From contig JAIRNH010000062.1 in assembly GCA_031258155.1 (NCBI GenBank), positions 1 to 64,000 of the forward strand: a DNA stretch of 64,000 bases, in the 5' to 3' direction. The notes under the pieces were generated by a model that worked only from the letters and a program-made list of their open reading frames with translations, made no database searches and was not told the origin of the DNA. Position numbers and translations under genes: made by a program. Shown one piece after another: positions 38,727 to 47,107 of this stretch. The stretch comes from Helicobacteraceae bacterium (GTDB lineage Bacteria; Campylobacterota; Campylobacteria; Campylobacterales; SZUA-545). Each line of letters opens with the position of its first letter. Positions within the stretch are counted from its first letter, which is position 1.

Positions 38727-40307
38727 ATGCGGACGTTTCAATTCCGTTTTGCTTTTAGTTGCGTCGCCGGCGCTTGTCTCTCTCTCTCTCTCGTTTTTGC
38801 GGGTTGCTACGGCGGCGGCGGCGATCCCAGCGTAAATTACGCCGAAGTCGCTTTTTACGATAGCGAGCTGACGTTGCTGGAAAAAGACGATTTTCGCAAA
38901 AGAACGACGATAGACCTTAGCGTTTACTCCGACAAATATGGCGTGAGCGCTTGGTATGAAAGCGGCAAAATCGCGGCGGCGGCGACAAGATATTCAATCG
39001 ATGGCGACGTTAATTTATACGCGGAAAAGAACGTAACCGAAATAACCGACGAAAACGGGTTAAAAAAGATTGGCGACGCTTGCGCGAATCAATATATCTT
39101 GCGAAACGATATAGCGCTGACAAGCCAATGGACGCCGATATGTTCCTACGGCTACCCCCCTAATACCTTTGCCGGCGTTCTAAACGGCGAGGGGCATAGT
39201 ATAACCGAGCTAAGCGTCGATGGCGACGGCGTTGCGAACGCCGGACTGTTTGGCGCGATCGCGATTAACGGCATAGTGAAAAACCTAAAGTTAAAAACGG
39301 CAAACGGCAAAGAGATCAACGGCACGCAAAGCGTCGGCGCGATCGCGGGAACCAGCGGCGGGTTAATCGACAACGTTTTGTTTGAAGGCAACATTAGCGG
39401 TTACGGCTCGGCTACCGGAGGCATAGTCGGGCAAAACGACGGCGTAATAAGCCGCAGTCAATTCGAGGGTAACGTTAGCGGCGGCGACTATGTCGGCGGT
39501 ATCGCCGGAAAGGGCGCCGGTAAAATAAGCGGCAGTCGATTCGAGGGTAACGTTAGCGGCGGCAGCTATGTCGGCGGTATCGCCGGTTGTCTTGACGGCG
39601 ATATAAACGGCAGCTACTCCGAAGGCGACGTTAGCGGAAACAATTACGTAGGCGGCATTGTCGGCTATCTTTACGGCGCCGACGTAAGAAATGCGTATTC
39701 CGCGGCGAGCGTTAGCGGCGGCAGCTATGTCGGCGGTATCGCGGGCGCGGTTCATAATAATGGCGGCGACGCCGAAATAAATAATAGCTACTCAATCGGA
39801 AATATCAGCGCGGAAGGCAATTTTAGCGGCGGAATTGTCGGTCGCACGGAAATATCTAGCTCTAACCACGGTTATATTTGGATCGCGAATAACTACTCCG
39901 AAGGCAATATCAGCGGCGATCATAACGTTAGCGGTATTGTCGGCGGAACCGCGCCGTCCTGGGCAAAAATTTTAAACAACGCCGCTATCAATGAAAAAAT
40001 TACGGCAAACGGCGACGCTAATCACACGGTTGGACATGTCGGAACCGCTCCTCCCGAAGTAAAAAATAACTTCGCGCTGAGCGGTATGATTATTACCGGA
40101 GCGAGCAATAACGGCGCGGAAGGCAACCTAACGACGCAGGCTAGTTTTGAAGCGAATACGACTTATCAAAACGCGATAAACGGCGACGGGGGCGGAGGGC
40201 TTGGCTGGCGCTTTGGAAACGACGATAGCGCCCCTTGGGTTTGGGGCGCGTTTGGCGGTTATAAATATCCGACGCTCTACTGGCAAACAGAGCCGCCGAC
40301 GCGCTAA
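38727..40307 (+). CDS. GLUG-repeat surface lipoprotein
   Basis: A 526-residue lipoprotein (lipobox LVFAGC followed by YGGGGD). Residues 40-110 resemble a short InlB-type B repeat (VSAWYESGK...YSIDGDVNLYAEKNVTEI). From about residue 150 come roughly eight GLUG-type repeats of 20-30 residues (GGDYVGGIAGKGAGKISGSRFEGNVSG and relatives), expected to form a right-handed beta-helix. It ends in the GLGWRFGND...YKYPTLYWQ tail seen in many such proteins. GLUG proteins include adhesins and peptidase-linked surface proteins. The DNA of the repeats is itself repetitive (39450-39760) and may vary in number. A decayed relative is at 9457-9576. Confidence 0.82.
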   Translation: MRTFQFRFAFSCVAGACLSLSLVFAGCYGGGGDPSVNYAEVAFYDSELTLLEKDDFRKRTTIDLSVYSDKYGVSAWYESGKIAAAATRYSIDGDVNLYAEKNVTEITDENGLKKIGDACANQYILRNDIALTSQWTPICSYGYPPNTFAGVLNGEGHSITELSVDGDGVANAGLFGAIAINGIVKNLKLKTANGKEINGTQSVGAIAGTSGGLIDNVLFEGNISGYGSATGGIVGQNDGVISRSQFEGNVSGGDYVGGIAGKGAGKISGSRFEGNVSGGSYVGGIAGCLDGDINGSYSEGDVSGNNYVGGIVGYLYGADVRNAYSAASVSGGSYVGGIAGAVHNNGGDAEINNSYSIGNISAEGNFSGGIVGRTEISSSNHGYIWIANNYSEGNISGDHNVSGIVGGTAPSWAKILNNAAINEKITANGDANHTVGHVGTAPPEVKNNFALSGMIITGASNNGAEGNLTTQASFEANTTYQNAINGDGGGGLGWRFGNDDSAPWVWGAFGGYKYPTLYWQTEPPTR

Positions 40308-40365
40308 AAGACGTTCTCGGCGCGGCGCGCAAAATCATAGCGGACGTTTGGATTAGCGCTCGCGC

Positions 40366-40371
40366 TATAAT
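40366..40371 (+). promoter_or_regulatory. -10 box for the DUF411 gene
   Basis: A TATAAT in cgcTATAATgg, 32 bases before the ATG at 40403, in the same arrangement as upstream of the GLUG gene. AAGGAAAA precedes the start codon. Confidence 0.5.
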
Positions 40372-40402
40372 GGTTTGCGTAATCCATAATTAAGGAAAAC
40401 AG

Positions 40403-40867
40403 ATGCGTTTTACGTTTAGAAAAGCGGCGATCGCCGCCGCGATCGCGATTGTTTTTGCGCCGATCGCGCTGGCAAGCTCGCAAAAATCAATTTCGGCGAC
40501 GGTTTATAAAGATCCAAATTGCGGTTGTTGCAACGAGTGGATCGCTCATTTGGAGAAAAACGGTTTTGTCGCAAAAATCATAAACGAAAGCGACGCTAAG
40601 ACGCGAAACGCTCTTGGAATACCGAATCGTTTCGCCTCCTGCCATACGGCGAAAATCGGCGATTACGCGATCGAAGGGCATGTTCCAGCAAACGATATTT
40701 TGCGTCTGCTTCAAGAACGACCGGACGCGATCGGGCTATCGGTTCCAAATATGCCGATCGGCTCGCCCGGAATGGACGGCGAAGCGTATGGCGGGCTAAG
40801 CGAGCCATATCAAACGTTGTTAATCGCGAAAGACGGCTCGGCAAGCGTTTTTAACGAGTATAAATAA
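40403..40867 (+). CDS. DUF411 metal-binding protein, copper-related
   Basis: A 154-residue exported protein with a signal peptide ending near ALASS. The DUF411 domain shows the thioredoxin-like metal site in VYKDPNCGCCNEWI, a conserved CHTA followed by GHVPANDILRLL, and VPNMPIGSPGMDG near the end. Members of this family sit with copper resistance genes and are thought to bind Cu. It is not adjacent to the cus operon here (about 12 kb away). It is the last chromosomal gene before the integrase. Confidence 0.85.
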   Translation: MRFTFRKAAIAAAIAIVFAPIALASSQKSISATVYKDPNCGCCNEWIAHLEKNGFVAKIINESDAKTRNALGIPNRFASCHTAKIGDYAIEGHVPANDILRLLQERPDAIGLSVPNMPIGSPGMDGEAYGGLSEPYQTLLIAKDGSASVFNEYK

Positions 40868-40897
40868 CCCTTAAAAGCATTATCTCTCTCGCCTCGC

Positions 40898-40923
40898 CAT
40901 TCCCGCTTGCGCGGGAAATGACG
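40898..40923. repeat. Single GTCATTCCCGC-type palindrome beside the element boundary
   Basis: CATTCCCGC-TTGC-GCGGGAAATGAC forms a near-perfect hairpin and is the same repeat type as the cluster at 9070-9228. It lies between the DUF411 gene and the integrase, so the element boundary must be to its right or within it. In 40924-41042 I see no tRNA or obvious att core. Confidence 0.6.
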
Positions 40924-41042
40924 GTTCCTACGCAATCAGCCTTTTTCGCCCGATATTAACCTAAACCTACCCCAATAACCCAACCTACAAGCAATCCTTT
41001 GATTGTATCACAAATTCTTAAAGATTGCAATTTGAGCAAAAC

Positions 41043-42209
41043 TCAGTCAAACTTTAGATTGTCTAGAAACTTAGCTCTTTTAACCTCCTTTCTTGGAATG
41101 TATTTGGCATAGACGCTCAAAGTAATTGACAGATTTTTATGTCCAAGCATCGCTGATACCCACATAGGCTCTTCGTTTTCAGAAAGCATTATAGAGGCAA
41201 AAGTGTGTCTTGTCGAGTAGAGTTCTCTGTATTCAAGATTACATCGCTCCAGCAAGGATCGCCAGAGCTTCTTTCTCGCGTAAGAAATATCCTTAATCAC
41301 GCTATTGCGGTGATTGACAAAGACGAAAGAATCAAGATAGCCTGTTCTTAAATATTGCCTTCTTAAAGCGTCCTCCACTATGGGGAGCATATCGACGTCT
41401 CTCTCGCTTGAAGGCGTTTTAGGAGTGCCAAGAGAGCCTTTGTATATAGTTTGCTTTACGCTTATGATTTTCTTTTCAAAGTCAATATGCTTCCATTCAA
41501 GCCCGAACGCCTCTCCCGTTCTTAAGCCTGTAAAGAAGGAAAGAATAAGAAAATCTCTGAACCAGCTATCCTGCTCTTTAGCGATTAGCAGGTCTATCTC
41601 CTCTATGGAGAAGGGTTTCTTCTCTTTGGGCTGACCTTTTGGCGGCTTAACGACTGAAAGAGGACTGCGATTAACGATCTCGTCGGAGACAGCCTCCTTC
41701 ATTACCGCATTTAATACGGAGCGATACTGCTTTATTGTTGAAGCCGCCAATCCCTCATTGATTAGATCGAGTTGCCACCGCTTAATGTCGGCGGCTTTAA
41801 TCTCGTCGATCCTGTAAGCGCCGAATACAGGAACGATCCGCTTGCGGAATATGTAATCGTATTTGCGATTGGCGCCGTCCCTGCGTAAGTTTGCTCCTAA
41901 CTCAAGAGCGCGAACGCCGTATCCGGCTATGGTATCGCTTCCGCTTGAACGCAACTCCCTGTCTTCCTTTTGTTTAGCGGCTTCTCTTTCAGCTTTCCTC
42001 GCCTCTCTCTTTTTCTCGGCTTGTTTTGCCTTTTTCTTTCTGATCGCTTTAATCAGAAAGCTCTCCCAGTTATTTCTCGCCCATTCGATATTGTCTTTCG
42101 TCGCTGTCCTGCCCGTGGTGTAGCGATAGGTTCTGTTGTCGATCCGCCCATAGACGTATATAATCCCCCCGCGCATATAAATATGCGCGGCGCGCGATGC
42201 GATACCCAT
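41043..42209 (-). CDS. Tyrosine recombinase/integrase of the element
   Basis: A 388-residue phage/ICE-type integrase. An AP2-like arm-binding N-terminus and a very basic coiled segment (KKKAKQAEKKREARKAE..., about residues 55-85) are followed by a SAM-like core-binding domain (YIFRKRIVPVFGAYRIDEIKA). The catalytic domain has the first Arg in FTGLRTGEAFGL, RELYSTRHTFAS (Arg present, Tyr at the usual first His), the His in MLGHKNLSITLSV and the Tyr nucleophile in YAKYIP. It reads towards the chromosomal junction, as is common for left-end integrases. The att site is expected within 40.87-41.04 kb. Confidence 0.93.
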   Translation of the reverse strand: MGIASRAAHIYMRGGIIYVYGRIDNRTYRYTTGRTATKDNIEWARNNWESFLIKAIRKKKAKQAEKKREARKAEREAAKQKEDRELRSSGSDTIAGYGVRALELGANLRRDGANRKYDYIFRKRIVPVFGAYRIDEIKAADIKRWQLDLINEGLAASTIKQYRSVLNAVMKEAVSDEIVNRSPLSVVKPPKGQPKEKKPFSIEEIDLLIAKEQDSWFRDFLILSFFTGLRTGEAFGLEWKHIDFEKKIISVKQTIYKGSLGTPKTPSSERDVDMLPIVEDALRRQYLRTGYLDSFVFVNHRNSVIKDISYARKKLWRSLLERCNLEYRELYSTRHTFASIMLSENEEPMWVSAMLGHKNLSITLSVYAKYIPRKEVKRAKFLDNLKFD

Positions 42210-42331
42210 TGAATCTCCTTTCTCGACTTTTTTGAAAGAGTAATCGACGCTTGAATGACGTTTGGGGGAAATGAAACGAAGTTTAAGAGAGTTTAATAAC
42301 TAAATACAAGCAAATCGTTGAAATTAAGAAA

Positions 42332-42490
42332 ATGTTAACGCCGGAAGCGAAGGTTTTGGAGAAAATATTGAGGGTTTTACAGTTTTACATTTGGCGGTGG
42401 CGCGAGAATACAGCGATCAAGTCCGCAGAGTTTGCGAGAAGCCGAGACAGAATGGAAGCAAACATAAGGGCAAAGACTAGAGGAAACTAG
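42332..42490 (+). CDS. Possible small basic protein beside the integrase
   Basis: A 52-codon ORF divergent from the integrase: MLTPEAKVLEKILRVLQFYI, then WRWRENTAIKSAEFARSRDR and a basic end. It is rich in Arg and Lys and could be a small DNA-binding factor such as an excisionase, but there is no family match and the ribosome site is weak. Its stop overlaps that of the opposite-strand gene ending at 42487. The rest of the 42210-42486 gap holds nothing I recognise. Confidence 0.3.
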   Translation: MLTPEAKVLEKILRVLQFYIWRWRENTAIKSAEFARSRDRMEANIRAKTRGN

Positions 42491-42831
42491 CCTTGAATGG
42501 GTTTGATGAAGCATTCACTATTAAGGTTTGCCTGTTTCTCCAATCGCCGTTGGCGACGATTGTAAAGCCATACGCCCAGATAAACTAATATAATTGGCGG
42601 AAAGAACAATGTGAACATCGTCCCCGCTATTACTAGGACGAACGTGCGCACATTTTTTGCTACTAGGAGTTCTTCTGCTGTCAAAAGCCCCGTTGCTTCA
42701 TCCGCGCCCCTATCCCTACGACTTCTCTCAATATCCTCATCAATAAGACTCATATCTAGCCCAAGATCAATGCCATGCTTTGCGCCCACACCACATACCT
42801 TCTTTATTTTTAGTAAACACGATGATATCAT
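42487..42831 (-). CDS. Small membrane protein of the element
   Basis: Up to 114 residues, with one long hydrophobic stretch FVLVIAGTMFTLFFPPIILVYLGVWLY (about residues 63-89) followed by a basic tail (NRRQRRLEKQ). The start is uncertain: the first ATG (42831) lies only a few bases after a perfect TATAAT (on the minus strand near 42845), so a later start such as the ATG at 42753 (MSLIDEDIERS) may be used. No family recognised. It lies between traG and the integrase on the same strand. Confidence 0.5.
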   Translation of the reverse strand: MISSCLLKIKKVCGVGAKHGIDLGLDMSLIDEDIERSRRDRGADEATGLLTAEELLVAKNVRTFVLVIAGTMFTLFFPPIILVYLGVWLYNRRQRRLEKQANLNSECFIKPIQG

Positions 42832-42864
42832 AGCTATAATTATACCACATTATCAAACTTAATG

Positions 42865-45669
42865 TCATTTTTTGTTTCTTGGATCAAACGGATTATGCCT
42901 CTTAGTCCCTACAGTGTTGCTAGCGCTTATACCGATTTCATCAAACGGCGCGGGCATTGCCCTCACAAAATCAGGCGACCCCTTCAAATTATCGCCTCGT
43001 CCTATCGCTCCATTGACAAGCTCTTTCATTTTATCTTCGCCTATCGTGTTTGCATTGGCTTTACTAATTAGCCCCCGATCGGCAAAGAATTCCTTATTGG
43101 CTTCAAAAGCGGCTCTGTAATCTATTCCCGCTTGAGCGTTTTGCTGTCGAGCGTTTGCTAGAGCCGCGCCGTAATCGAAATTATCGACGATTTGCGTATT
43201 GTTAATCTCGTTTTGAGCGCTTGCTATAGCTTTTGGCGCGCCGAGAATCCTTCCGATCTCCGCGCTTGCCTGTTCAGCTCCCATAGCGTTTAGGTTCTGA
43301 AGCGCCGTCTGCGCTCTTTCGTGCGAAAAACCGTATTCTGTCTCACCCATATATTGCGCATACTCGATCAATCTATTCTTTGATAGGTTTGCCTGAGTGG
43401 ATTCGGCTACGCTAAGAGCTTCTTGTTTAGCTTGTAGGTTAGAATAGGCTTCACTTAACTTTCCGCCGCTTGATTGACTGAACGTATTGGCTTTGTTTTC
43501 GTCTATAGCCAAAGCTCTGCCCATAGCGGTGTCCATAGCCCTGTTGAGTCTTTCTATGTCTTTATCGGTAATGTTTGACGTTGCGCTTTCAGAGGTTGAG
43601 CCTTTGCCAGTTAGCGTTCCGCGCGCGCCGACGGCAACTTCTGCGCCATTTCCCAAAATTTTTAATCCGGTTGAAGCGTGCGCGTCGGCATATAGTTGCG
43701 CCGCCGCCTCGCTACTCATCCCCGTCGCCTTAGCCAAAGCCTCGGCGTTTTCAAACGTCTTAAGAAACTCCTGTTTATACGCCTCTCTCGCGCTCGCGTC
43801 CTCTTTAGCGTTATATCTAAACGAACCGTCCTCTTTTACCGAAAATAGCTCCTCTCTCGTTCTAGTCGCTACCTGTTGAGCGGTCTCCTGCAACGATTGT
43901 TGCGCCGTCGCCGTTTTGTTTTCCAAATGTTGAGCGTTAATACCGGCTACATTAGCGTCCGTAACTCGACCGTCAACGCTGTTTAACTTTGCGGCTGAAT
44001 TGGCGGTTTCGGTATGCGTATGTCCGTTTAACTCTCGTTCTATCCAGCTTGTAGGATAACCTCCCATATCGTGCATTCTATTATAGGTCGCCGTTTCGTC
44101 GAAATAGGAGACGCTCCCTCCGGAGATAGAGCTTCCATAAGAGAACCCCTTATCGGGACTATACGCGCTATGTCCTCCGGTCGCCTGTTTATCTACGCTT
44201 GTGTTGGAAGCCGCGTTAGCCGCTCCTCCAAAGGCGTGTCCTAACATACTAAAGAGTCCCGCAAAAGCTACGTCGCTCCCCTTTGCCAAAGCAAAAGCAA
44301 GAATAGGTATTAACCACGAAATATACCCAAGCATAGCCAGTCTATCGCCTATCGTAGAATCCAGAGCGTCTTTGAAAACAAGCTGATACGCTCCCGTAGT
44401 TACGTTGTATGTTATGGTCTTAATCGCCTTTTCTAATTGAAGATCGAAACTGAAGTTCATTATGGAGGCTATGATCATCCATAAAGAGATTGTAAGCATA
44501 AGGGTTATGAATAGGCGAATATACTTAATATCGTGCATCGCTATCGTTAAAAGCACTAATATCCACGATACGCAGATAACGATGGTAATCAGCGTCGCTT
44601 GCATTATGGGCATATATTTCTTAGCCATAAAGCCGCTCGTATAAAACGCCGACTGAGCTTTTCTCTCGGCGTATGCCGGCATCCAAGCCATAGCGCTTAG
44701 GTTAATGCCGGACATAGCCGACATTGTTCTGACTCCTTGATTGTTCATATTTACCAACATTGATTGGGTAACGTAAGTTTCAGCGTCTTGACTCATACCT
44801 AAGTAATGGTTAGCCACAGTCCCAACCTTATCTCCAAACTCGGTGGCGCTAGGGTTGGCGCTTGGACTTATATCGTATCCCATAGAACTAGCCAACTGAG
44901 ATAAAAAGCGTCTGGACTCGGTCGTAAGATTGGACGCTATCTTGTCCCAAGCGTTAGGGCAGTATTCGACGCTTGCAGAGCCGTCTATGGTAGAGTAATA
45001 GGTTGTTATGAAGTTGGTATTTACCTTCAAGTCGTCTATAAGGCTAGAGCTTTGATTTAACCGCATTTTGAACGATGGGTTGAGACCAGATTCATTAACT
45101 AAGCAATCCTCCATATAGGCGTTGAAACTTGCCATAACCGCGCTATTAAGCGGTCTTGCCGTAGCTATGCTATCATGAACGCTCATTGCAAAACCAAGCC
45201 CTGAGTTTCTAAACGACAGCGAGTTGGGAGTTGTGTAGAACTTGTCTAAAGCGGAGAGTATGCTTCTTTGCATATTAGAAAACAAAGCGAAGCTCTCGCC
45301 TATCGCTAAAGGTAGCTTGCCCACGGAGTAAGGCGTATTTGTCGTTTCGTCTATGACCATATACTTAGGCGAGCCGTTTAGCGATAAGAATATCTGCTGC
45401 AGCAGAATAACCATTGCGGGATACTTGACTAAATCAAAAGGAGCGATAGGTTTGCCCATAGCTCCGGCAAATTTAAATATGACGATCATACCGCCAATTG
45501 ATACGGCTACGGCAGTAAGCCCCTTCCCCGTCGCCCCTATTGTTTGAGAGAGGGCTCTAAAAGCTTCAGCTATGGTATCGCCGCTACCCCATACATATAT
45601 TGGAGTGTCGGCAAAAAGAGCCGAGGGGATAAACGCTAGAAGCGTTAGCGTAAATAGTTGTTTAGTCAT
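42865..45669 (-). CDS. traG: TraG, F-type mating-pair stabilisation protein
   Basis: A 934-residue inner-membrane protein. A signal-like N-terminus (MTKQLFTLTLLAFIPSALFA) is followed by the TraG-N domain with helices at GLTAVAVSIGGMIVIFKF, near residues 370-440 (two helices, TLITIVICVSWILVLLTIAM and LFITLMLTISLWMIIA), and LGYISWLIPILAFALAKGSD. A long hydrophilic, Gln/Ala-rich helical C-terminal region (residues 500-934) is the part that in F acts in mating-pair stabilisation and entry exclusion. AAAGGA precedes the start. Unlike in F, it is on the strand opposite the main tra operon and about 20 kb from traH. Confidence 0.85.
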   Translation of the reverse strand: MTKQLFTLTLLAFIPSALFADTPIYVWGSGDTIAEAFRALSQTIGATGKGLTAVAVSIGGMIVIFKFAGAMGKPIAPFDLVKYPAMVILLQQIFLSLNGSPKYMVIDETTNTPYSVGKLPLAIGESFALFSNMQRSILSALDKFYTTPNSLSFRNSGLGFAMSVHDSIATARPLNSAVMASFNAYMEDCLVNESGLNPSFKMRLNQSSSLIDDLKVNTNFITTYYSTIDGSASVEYCPNAWDKIASNLTTESRRFLSQLASSMGYDISPSANPSATEFGDKVGTVANHYLGMSQDAETYVTQSMLVNMNNQGVRTMSAMSGINLSAMAWMPAYAERKAQSAFYTSGFMAKKYMPIMQATLITIVICVSWILVLLTIAMHDIKYIRLFITLMLTISLWMIIASIMNFSFDLQLEKAIKTITYNVTTGAYQLVFKDALDSTIGDRLAMLGYISWLIPILAFALAKGSDVAFAGLFSMLGHAFGGAANAASNTSVDKQATGGHSAYSPDKGFSYGSSISGGSVSYFDETATYNRMHDMGGYPTSWIERELNGHTHTETANSAAKLNSVDGRVTDANVAGINAQHLENKTATAQQSLQETAQQVATRTREELFSVKEDGSFRYNAKEDASAREAYKQEFLKTFENAEALAKATGMSSEAAAQLYADAHASTGLKILGNGAEVAVGARGTLTGKGSTSESATSNITDKDIERLNRAMDTAMGRALAIDENKANTFSQSSGGKLSEAYSNLQAKQEALSVAESTQANLSKNRLIEYAQYMGETEYGFSHERAQTALQNLNAMGAEQASAEIGRILGAPKAIASAQNEINNTQIVDNFDYGAALANARQQNAQAGIDYRAAFEANKEFFADRGLISKANANTIGEDKMKELVNGAIGRGDNLKGSPDFVRAMPAPFDEIGISASNTVGTKRHNPFDPRNKK

Positions 45670-45704
45670 TGGTTAATTCCTTTATCAAAGTTGCTTTTGT
45701 TCGT

Positions 45705-45878
45705 CTAACAAATAAACCGAATATGGACGAAAACTCTAAAAAAAACGCGACGGCAAGCTATAGTTTCTTTGCGAGTTGCGCTTTTGCCTTGCGTTTCGTC
45801 GCGTCTATTGATTGGCACTCCGATCGTCAAGCTCTTGCCTCGCGCTCTTGTATCGTAAATCCGTCTTACTTCAATCAT
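45705..45878 (-). CDS. Small 57-residue protein between hypothetical gene and traG
   Basis: An ORF starting at an ATGA overlap with the stop of the upstream gene and preceded by AAGGAG with good spacing. The product MIEVRRIYDTRARGKSLTIG continues with VPINRRDETQGKSATRKE and a basic/aromatic tail. The start loosely resembles the N-terminal strand of AbrB-type proteins. Coupled translation is likely from the overlap and the strong site, but function is unknown. A rightward frame across the same bases has no such support. Confidence 0.5.
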   Translation of the reverse strand: MIEVRRIYDTRARGKSLTIGVPINRRDETQGKSATRKETIACRRVFFRVFVHIRFIC

Positions 45879-46507
45879 TCCGCTCTCTCCTTGTCGGGTA
45901 TCTTTCCGCGAGATAGCCAGAGTATGTCCTTTATAAACTCTACGTTGCTTTCACTCATTCGGAACTGCTTGTCTTCGAGAGAAACTGAAAAGAGTTCAAA
46001 GACGGCTTGCATATTGACGTTTGGAAACGTCTCTTGAAGCTCCGCAAAGACAGGAGAGGAGCTATTAGCCGCTCTGCTCTTTTGTATCTTTGAATAATAG
46101 CCTCTGTAAATCCCGTGAGCGATCCGCTTCATTCGCTTTACCTTCTCCGCTTTCTCCTGATCGTTTGTGAATAGTAGTCTGTATAATACCTGCTCGACTT
46201 TCTTGAAGTTAAACTTTTTATTCAATCTCAAGCATCCCAAATGCGCTTTTCGGCACGCGCCCAATACAATCCTATTGAAGTGGCTTTTTTGTTTGGAAGC
46301 AACGCTTTCAACTTCTATCTTTAGCCTTTTATCTTTTCGTATAGCCGCTTCTATACGAATGCTATCTCCCGCTTGCGCCTCGTCTATCATCTGATTCAGT
46401 TTTGAAAGCATTCCAATGACCGCTTCGGTTTGCTGCTCTGTGAAAGCGCCTTGAAGCAACTGCCGAAACTGATCAAGTTTATCGTTGTTTTCTATCTTGG
46501 TTTTCAT
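45875..46507 (-). CDS. Hypothetical protein of the element
   Basis: A 210-residue charged, helical protein, starting MKTKIENNDKLDQFRQLLQG. It has many Lys/Arg (RKDKRLKIEVESVASKQKSHFNRIVLGACRK, RMKRIAHGIYRGYYSKIQK), which suggests nucleic-acid contact. No domain recognised and no membrane segment. It is transcribed leftward, directly downstream of the candidate origin, whose AT-rich core could also give its promoter (TATAAT in 46730-46745 on the minus strand). It is coupled to the 57-residue gene and probably to traG. Confidence 0.65.
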   Translation of the reverse strand: MKTKIENNDKLDQFRQLLQGAFTEQQTEAVIGMLSKLNQMIDEAQAGDSIRIEAAIRKDKRLKIEVESVASKQKSHFNRIVLGACRKAHLGCLRLNKKFNFKKVEQVLYRLLFTNDQEKAEKVKRMKRIAHGIYRGYYSKIQKSRAANSSSPVFAELQETFPNVNMQAVFELFSVSLEDKQFRMSESNVEFIKDILWLSRGKIPDKERAE

Positions 46508-46688
46508 CGTATTTGCTTCGTTATAGCTTTTTGGTTAAAACGGACGTTTAACCCGCAAGGAGATCGGAAAGCGGGACAAGACGAGACTAGGGCGTTTGAG
46601 AGGCTATCAAGCGTCTTTTTTCGCTCCGAATGCCAAAGTTCCGAAAATATGCCAAAAATGGGGGATAATATCAAAGATAACCCCGCAA

Positions 46689-46764
46689 TTTTCCACACCA
46701 TTGATTTTTGAGCGGTTTTCCACACAGATATATATATTATATACAACTCAGAAATTTTCCACAC
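46689..46764. other. Candidate replication origin: three TTTTCCACAC boxes and an AT-rich core
   Basis: TTTTCCACAC occurs at 46689-46698, 46716-46725 and 46755-46764, all in the same orientation. The sequence fits a relaxed DnaA box (TTWTNCACA) and could equally be the iteron of the Rep protein. Between boxes 2 and 3 lies GATATATATATTATATAC (46727-46744), a good DNA-unwinding element. It sits on the far side of a small membrane-protein gene from the rep gene (47108-48838). The functional call is inferred. Confidence 0.5.
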
Positions 46765-46787
46765 TTCTCCCTCTCCCCCTCTCATCT

Positions 46788-47105
46788 CTAAAACCCCTCC
46801 CTTCCGCTCGCTATAGCCCTGACCACGAAAAGGGCTATAAACGACAGCAGAAAGGTTAAGAACATTACGCCATACGCGCTATCCACAAACACATATCTAG
46901 TCGTTACAAGAGGCTTCCTTATCTTAAACCCGTTCTTGACAAACCTATAAACAAATCTAACCGAAGCCACAATTCCAATTCCTGAAAACAAAGCCATAAC
47001 GATAAAGAATATTACAAGAAGCGTTGAGGTTTCTTGAACCTGTCCAGCCTGCTGATACAAAGCTATATATTGTTCCATAGCTTCTAATGTGGCGTTTCGT
47101 TCCAT
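46788..47105 (-). CDS. Small membrane protein next to rep
   Basis: A 105-residue protein with two membrane helices (TLLVIFFIVMALFSGIGIVASV and SAYGVMFLTFLLSFIALFVV) and a basic loop between them. It begins 3 bases after the rep stop, so it belongs to the rep operon. No family recognised. A membrane-linked role in replication control, exclusion or conjugation is possible, but nothing in the sequence decides it. Confidence 0.6.
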   Translation of the reverse strand: MERNATLEAMEQYIALYQQAGQVQETSTLLVIFFIVMALFSGIGIVASVRFVYRFVKNGFKIRKPLVTTRYVFVDSAYGVMFLTFLLSFIALFVVRAIASGREGF

Positions 47106-47107
47106 CG

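Noticed and set aside
39450-39760. Repeat array that could be mistaken for CRISPR
   Set aside because: The repeats are in frame and encode GLUG units of one lipoprotein; spacing and sequence vary with the protein pattern.
45669-46037. 122-codon rightward ORF upstream of traG
   Set aside because: It is antisense to the better supported 57-residue ORF and to the 210-residue gene, both with coupled starts.
46504-46785. Leftward 93-codon ORF ending in an ATGA overlap with the gene at 45875-46507
   Set aside because: Its first third is made of the GTGTGGAAAA repeats and the AT-rich core (VWK three times), and the rest is low in any protein signature. I treat it as origin sequence, although the stop/start overlap means it is not fully excluded.
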